NCBI GenBank assembly: GCA_026707335.1
Contig: JAPOXB010000038.1
Coordinates: 1 to 9,165, forward strand
Length of the DNA: 9,165 nt
Direction of reading: 5' to 3'
Source of the DNA: Chloroflexota bacterium
GTDB lineage: Bacteria; Chloroflexota; Dehalococcoidia; Bin125
Below the pieces are notes generated by a model. The model ran no database searches. It was not told the DNA's origin and saw nothing but the letters and a program-made list of their open reading frames with translations. Shown piece by piece: positions 6,674-9,165 of this stretch. Numbering within the stretch: the first letter of the stretch is position 1; every line of letters starts with the position of its first letter. The translations under genes were made by a program, and so were the position numbers.

Positions 6674-8146
6674 TCAGCGGCCGATGCGGATCGGCTCCTC
6701 GCTCAGCGGCCCCTCGACCACCAGGTCCGCCCCCTCCACGCGGCTGCGCACCCCGCTCGCGCTCGTCGCGCGCCAGGCGTCCGGCTGGGCCAGGCCGCGC
6801 ACCCGGAACGAGGTCGGCCGCCCCAGGTCCTCCGGCCGCTTGGCGGCCAGCCGGCAGTGCAGCGCGCCGTCGCGCCAGTGCGCCTCTCGGCAGGCGACGT
6901 TCGGGAAGTCGATGTCCCTGATCTCGCCCTCGCCGCGCGCGATCCCCTCCCCCGCGAAGCGGGTCCATGCGCCCTCGGAATTGGCCTCGGCCGCGGCGAG
7001 GAAGGCGTTGTACTGCCCCCGCGGGTGGCGCTCCCCCAGCCCCAGGCCCCAGGTGAACTCGCCCGCGGCGGCGTCCCAGGTGGGCTCGTAGTGCGCGTCG
7101 ATCGACGCCGCCACCCGCTCCGCGTGCGTGTCGAGGCCCCATTCCTTGGCCAGAAGCAACGTCGTCGCGGGCGACTTCGGATGCCGGGGCGGCGCCGGAT
7201 CCGCATCGACCAGGTGCGATCGCGCCACGCTGGCGTCGTACAGCGCACGCGCCTCCCCCGGCGCGACGGCCGCCAGGAACAGCGCGACATCGGTCGCGCC
7301 CGCCACGGACGTGCGCATGTGCAGGTCGAGCAGCGGGTCGTAGTACATGCTCATCCGTCGCGGCGGCTCCACGCCGTCGAGGCCCAGGTAGGCGCCGCGC
7401 GCGTAGCGCACCCACTCCAGGTAGGCGTCGCAGTGGTCGGTGCCGAAGGCCGTGTCGTGGAGCTTCAGACCGAAGCCCGCGCCCGCCATTCAATACGGCC
7501 AGATCTTCGTGTTCTCGCAGTGACAGCCGACCGGCCGGCGCCCCATCTGCCCGGCCAAGTGCGCCGCGATCGCGGAGTGCGTCCAGGTGAACGTCATCCC
7601 GGGCTCGCGGATCATCTCGAAGGGGACGTTCCAGCGCTCGCCCCCCGCGACCAGCGCGCGGACGCCCAGCAGGCACAGGAAGAAGCCCTTGTAGAACAGC
7701 ATCGCCTCGGCGCCGATGGGGTCCAGGTTCCGCTCCCACGGCTCGATCCCGTTGGCCGTCCAGCCGGGCACGTCGTAGTCGCCCCACACCGCCTCGGGGA
7801 TCACCCGCCGGTACACCTCGGGATAGGCCGCCCGGTCGGGGTCCGGGCCGAACTGCGTCAGCCAGTCGGCCGCCGACCACCAGTGTGTGTGCCGCTCGAT
7901 GAGCGCATCCAGGATCGCGGTGTAGACCTCCCGCCAGGCCGGCGTCGACTGCGCCATCAGCCCCAGGGCGTAGCTGGAGTCGGTGAGGTCGAAGCGGTGC
8001 CACGACCCCATCGGCGGGTCGGAGCGGTTGTCCCAGTGCGGATGCGGCCGCCCGGCCCGCGACCAGTCGTCGGGCGTCATCGCCTTGCGGTGCAGGTAGC
8101 GCAGCCAGCCCAGAGAGCGGTCCGACAGCGCCGTCGCGGGTGACAT
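6674..8146 (-). CDS. Predicted selenoprotein of the linalool dehydratase-isomerase family
   Basis: One 490-residue product if the in-frame UGA at 7492-7490 is read as selenocysteine (Sec219). An automatic caller would give two genes, 8146-7490 (218 aa) and 7489-6674 (271 aa). The halves are in the same frame and align end to end with LinD of Castellaniella defragrans (397 aa, an alpha/alpha barrel enzyme interconverting myrcene, linalool and geraniol). Matching segments are the Asp39 region before SSYALGLM, DPIGAEAMLFYKG (YKG at 152-154), Cys210-Glu211, and ATTLLLAKEWG in the second half. LinD has CEPDNYFVQC, with its two active-site cysteines nine residues apart; here the segment is CENTKIWPY then UGA, also nine. 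The C-terminal ~90 residues form an extra beta-rich extension. The downstream ATG has no SD, arguing against a separate second gene. The position of the LinD active-site His after YKG is Phe155, so chemistry or substrate may differ. The start ATG lies 19 nt after the crotonase gene stop. A nonsense mutation or stop-start reinitiation remains possible. Confidence 0.8.
7460..7478 (-). promoter_or_regulatory. Bacterial SECIS-like stem-loop
   Basis: On the mRNA, nucleotides 12-30 after the UGA fold as GGGCUUC / GGUCU loop / GAAGCUC: a 7-bp stem with one G-U pair and a 5-nt loop at nucleotides 19-23. Known bacterial SECIS elements need a short hairpin a few turns downstream of UGA with guanine at the start of the apical loop, bound by SelB. 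In E. coli fdhF, as I recall it, GGUCUG also occupies nucleotides 19-24 after the UGA. The loop uses a GGU glycine codon, the only GGU among 44 Gly codons in the whole ORF by manual scan. This implies selection on RNA rather than protein. Confidence 0.8.
7490..7492 (-). other. In-frame UGA, predicted selenocysteine codon (Sec219)
   Basis: On the minus strand the reading is TAT-TGA-ATG, with continuous open frame on both sides. The position corresponds to the second conserved cysteine of the LDI family, nine residues after Cys210. Replacement of a catalytic cysteine by UGA, plus a SECIS-like hairpin directly downstream, is the standard signature of a bacterial selenoprotein. The Sec machinery is not in the window. 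Confidence 0.8.
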
Positions 8147-8165
8147 GGCGCCGGCGCCTGGCGGC

Positions 8166-8999
8166 TCAGAAGCCGCGGAAGTCGGCCGGGCGTTTCTCCA
8201 GGAAGGCCGCGATCCCCTCCTTGTGGTCGGCCGACAGGTCGACCAACGGGATCGCCGTCTCCGACCACTGCAAGGCCGAGTCGAAGTCCATGAACTGAGA
8301 GCGCGTCGCCAGCAGCTTGCCGATCCGCTGCGCGATGGGCGGCCCGGCCTCGATCTCCAGCGCCAGCCGCATCGTCTCGGCCTCCAGATCCTCCGGCTCC
8401 ACCAGCGCGTTGCTGAACCCCGCTGCGTGCGCCTCCTCGGGGCTCATGAAGCGCCCCGTCATCATCAGCTCCATCGCCTTGCGCCAGCCCAGCACGCGCG
8501 GCAGCGACCAGAAGCCGCCCAGGTCGGCGTGGAGCCCCCGCTTGACGTACGCCACCTGGAACTTCGCCGCCTTCGACACGACCGCCATGTCGCAGAGGCT
8601 GGCCAGGTCGAAGCCGGCCCCCACGCAGGGCCCGTTGACCGACGCGATGATCGGTGTCTCGAGCCGGCGCAGCGCCGTGAAGGTCTCCGACTCGCGCCGC
8701 ATGACGAACCGGTGCCCCTCCAGGTCGAGGTCGCCCGGCTGCAAGCCCGGCGGCGGCGGATCGGGGTCGGGATTTCCCGCGCCGCCCACGTCCATACCCG
8801 AGCAGAAGCCGCGCCCCGCCCCCGTGATCACGATGCAGCGGAGGGAGCGGTCGAAGCGGGCGGCGAAGAAGACCTCGCGCATCTCGTGCAGCATCGGGAA
8901 GGTCAGCGCGTTCAGCCGCTCGGGCCGGTTCAGCGTCATCCAGAGGATGCCGTCCTTCTCGCCGCGCCGTTCGGTCAGCAGGGGCTGGTCGTCGGACAA
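8166..8999 (-). CDS. Crotonase-superfamily acyl-CoA isomerase/hydratase
   Basis: A 277-residue enoyl-CoA hydratase/isomerase family protein acting on acyl-CoA thioesters. The oxyanion-hole segments are GAGRGFCSGMDVG at residues 60-72 and NGPCVGAGFDLASLCD at 122-137. The two catalytic Glu of classical hydratase are replaced: Asp131 stands at the Glu144 position and Tyr151 at the Glu164 position of rat enoyl-CoA hydratase. Asp131 and Asp159 (in GLHADLGG) instead match two acidic residues of delta3,5-delta2,4-dienoyl-CoA isomerase, so an isomerase is more likely than a hydratase. A Pro-rich insert (PDPDPPPPG) lies around 77-85. The C terminus ends EGIAAFLEKRPADF, as in the family. The start is TTG at 8999 with GAGG 6 nt upstream; no better ATG or GTG fits the family N terminus. 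It probably heads the operon, 19 nt before the selenoprotein gene. Confidence 0.9.
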   Translation of the reverse strand: MSDDQPLLTERRGEKDGILWMTLNRPERLNALTFPMLHEMREVFFAARFDRSLRCIVITGAGRGFCSGMDVGGAGNPDPDPPPPGLQPGDLDLEGHRFVMRRESETFTALRRLETPIIASVNGPCVGAGFDLASLCDMAVVSKAAKFQVAYVKRGLHADLGGFWSLPRVLGWRKAMELMMTGRFMSPEEAHAAGFSNALVEPEDLEAETMRLALEIEAGPPIAQRIGKLLATRSQFMDFDSALQWSETAIPLVDLSADHKEGIAAFLEKRPADFRGF

Positions 9000-9056
9000 G
9001 TCGCACCTCGTTTCCGGGGCTGCGCGGCCGGACTCCTCGGGCCCGCCGCTGCGCGC

Positions 9057-9084
9057 AGTCTAGCGCCCCGGCTCGCCCGCCCAA
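9057..9084 (-). promoter_or_regulatory. Candidate sigma70-type promoter for the minus-strand cluster
   Basis: On the minus strand TTGGGC (9084-9079) and TAGACT (9062-9057) are separated by 16 nt and would start transcription about 50 nt before the TTG start of the crotonase gene. The match is partial (3/6 and 4/6) and GC-rich genomes have loose promoters, so this is tentative. Confidence 0.3.
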
Positions 9085-9124
9085 ACCTCACCCCCCTGGC
9101 GGTCGCCCGAACCTCACCCCCTAA
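9078..9124. repeat. Tandemly placed direct repeat, CGCCCRAACCTCACCCCC type
   Basis: CGCCC-A-AACCTCACCCCC at 9078 onward recurs as CGCCC-G-AACCTCACCCCC at 9104 onward, offset 26 nt. The C-rich AACCTCACCCC(C)TAACCCC style is a common intergenic repeat in several high-GC phyla, including Chloroflexota. It runs directly into the hairpin that follows. Confidence 0.55.
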
Positions 9125-9157
9125 CCCCCTCTCCATTGGCGAGCAATGGAGAGGGGG
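9125..9157. repeat. 14-bp perfect inverted repeat
   Basis: CCCCCTCTCCATTG at 9125-9138 pairs perfectly with CAATGGAGAGGGGG at 9144-9157 around the 5-nt loop GCGAG. There is no T-tract, so it is more likely a REP-like or miniature repeat palindrome than an intrinsic terminator, although it may end the transcript of whatever lies to the right. The rest of 9000-9165 has no gene that I can support. Confidence 0.65.
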
Positions 9158-9165
9158 GACCGGAA

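Noticed and set aside
3472..6921. Very long plus-strand ORF (1149 aa)
   Set aside because: It is antisense to etfA, etfB, the flavin enzyme and others, with low-complexity Arg/Ala/His composition; stop-poor GC-rich antisense explains it.
6674..7489. Separate second gene starting at the ATG after UGA
   Set aside because: There is no Shine-Dalgarno before the ATG, the sequence continues the LDI barrel without a break, and UGA aligns with an active-site Cys followed by a SECIS-like hairpin. Stop-start reinitiation cannot be fully excluded.
7490..7492. Simple nonsense mutation or sequencing error (pseudogene)
   Set aside because: Both halves look fully coding with no other lesion, and a random stop would not be expected exactly at the catalytic Cys with a correctly spaced SECIS. 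Kept as a lesser alternative.
6534..8003. Minus-strand 489-aa ORF spanning the UGA in another frame, as an alternative to recoding
   Set aside because: Its translation is Arg/Gly/Ala-rich with no LDI motifs; the true coding frame is clear from homology.
6062..8143. Long plus-strand ORF (693 aa) opposite the LDI-like gene
   Set aside because: Composition is shadow-like and there are no recognisable motifs, whereas the minus strand carries family motifs on both sides of the UGA.

Overview
The window comes from a high-GC bacterial chromosome. I count about 73% GC in a sample of the first gene, with G/C at most third codon positions. The gene types and the intergenic CCTCACCCCCTAACCCCCTCTCC-type hairpin repeat at the right end fit Chloroflexota or an actinobacterium. 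No taxonomic marker settles this, so the assignment is a weak inference. No rRNA, tRNA, CRISPR array, transposase or integrase was seen.

Layout. Positions 1-1907 (+) hold most of a polyphosphate kinase gene (ppk1) that begins before the window. Positions 2011-2537 (+) form a lower-GC islet with a small leader-like ORF overlapping a DUF6941-type gene. From 8999 back to 2551, everything is on the minus strand in a compact series: a crotonase-fold acyl-CoA isomerase/hydratase, a linalool dehydratase-isomerase (LDI)-like enzyme, a 136-bp gap with a perfect hairpin, an FMN-dependent nitronate monooxygenase/enoyl reductase-like protein, a 100-aa unknown, etfB, etfA and a PHP-domain phosphoesterase. 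Several junctions overlap by 4-8 nt, so much of this is probably one or two operons. Positions 9000-9165 are noncoding, with a candidate promoter and an inverted repeat.

Main discovery. What looks like two adjacent genes (8146-7490 and 7489-6674, minus strand) is best read as one 490-residue selenoprotein. The halves are in the same frame and are separated only by one UGA codon at 7492-7490. That UGA falls where the LDI family has its second active-site cysteine, exactly nine residues after a conserved Cys-Glu pair. Directly downstream is a bacterial SECIS-like hairpin with a 7-bp stem and a GGUCU loop. The loop lies 19-23 nt after the UGA, the same loop and spacing as I recall for E. coli fdhF. 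The GGU codon in that loop is the only GGU among 44 glycine codons in the ORF. I know of no described selenocysteine-containing member of the LDI family.

How the genes may work together. ETF carries electrons from acyl-CoA dehydrogenases to the quinone pool. The crotonase and the flavin enzyme act on acyl-CoA or activated CH substrates, and LDI-type enzymes hydrate, dehydrate or isomerise alkenols. The cluster therefore suggests catabolism of a branched or terpenoid-like alkene/alkenol feeding into beta-oxidation. This is inferred from context; the true substrate is unknown. Selenocysteine machinery (selA, selB, selC, selD) is not in the window and must be sought elsewhere in the genome.
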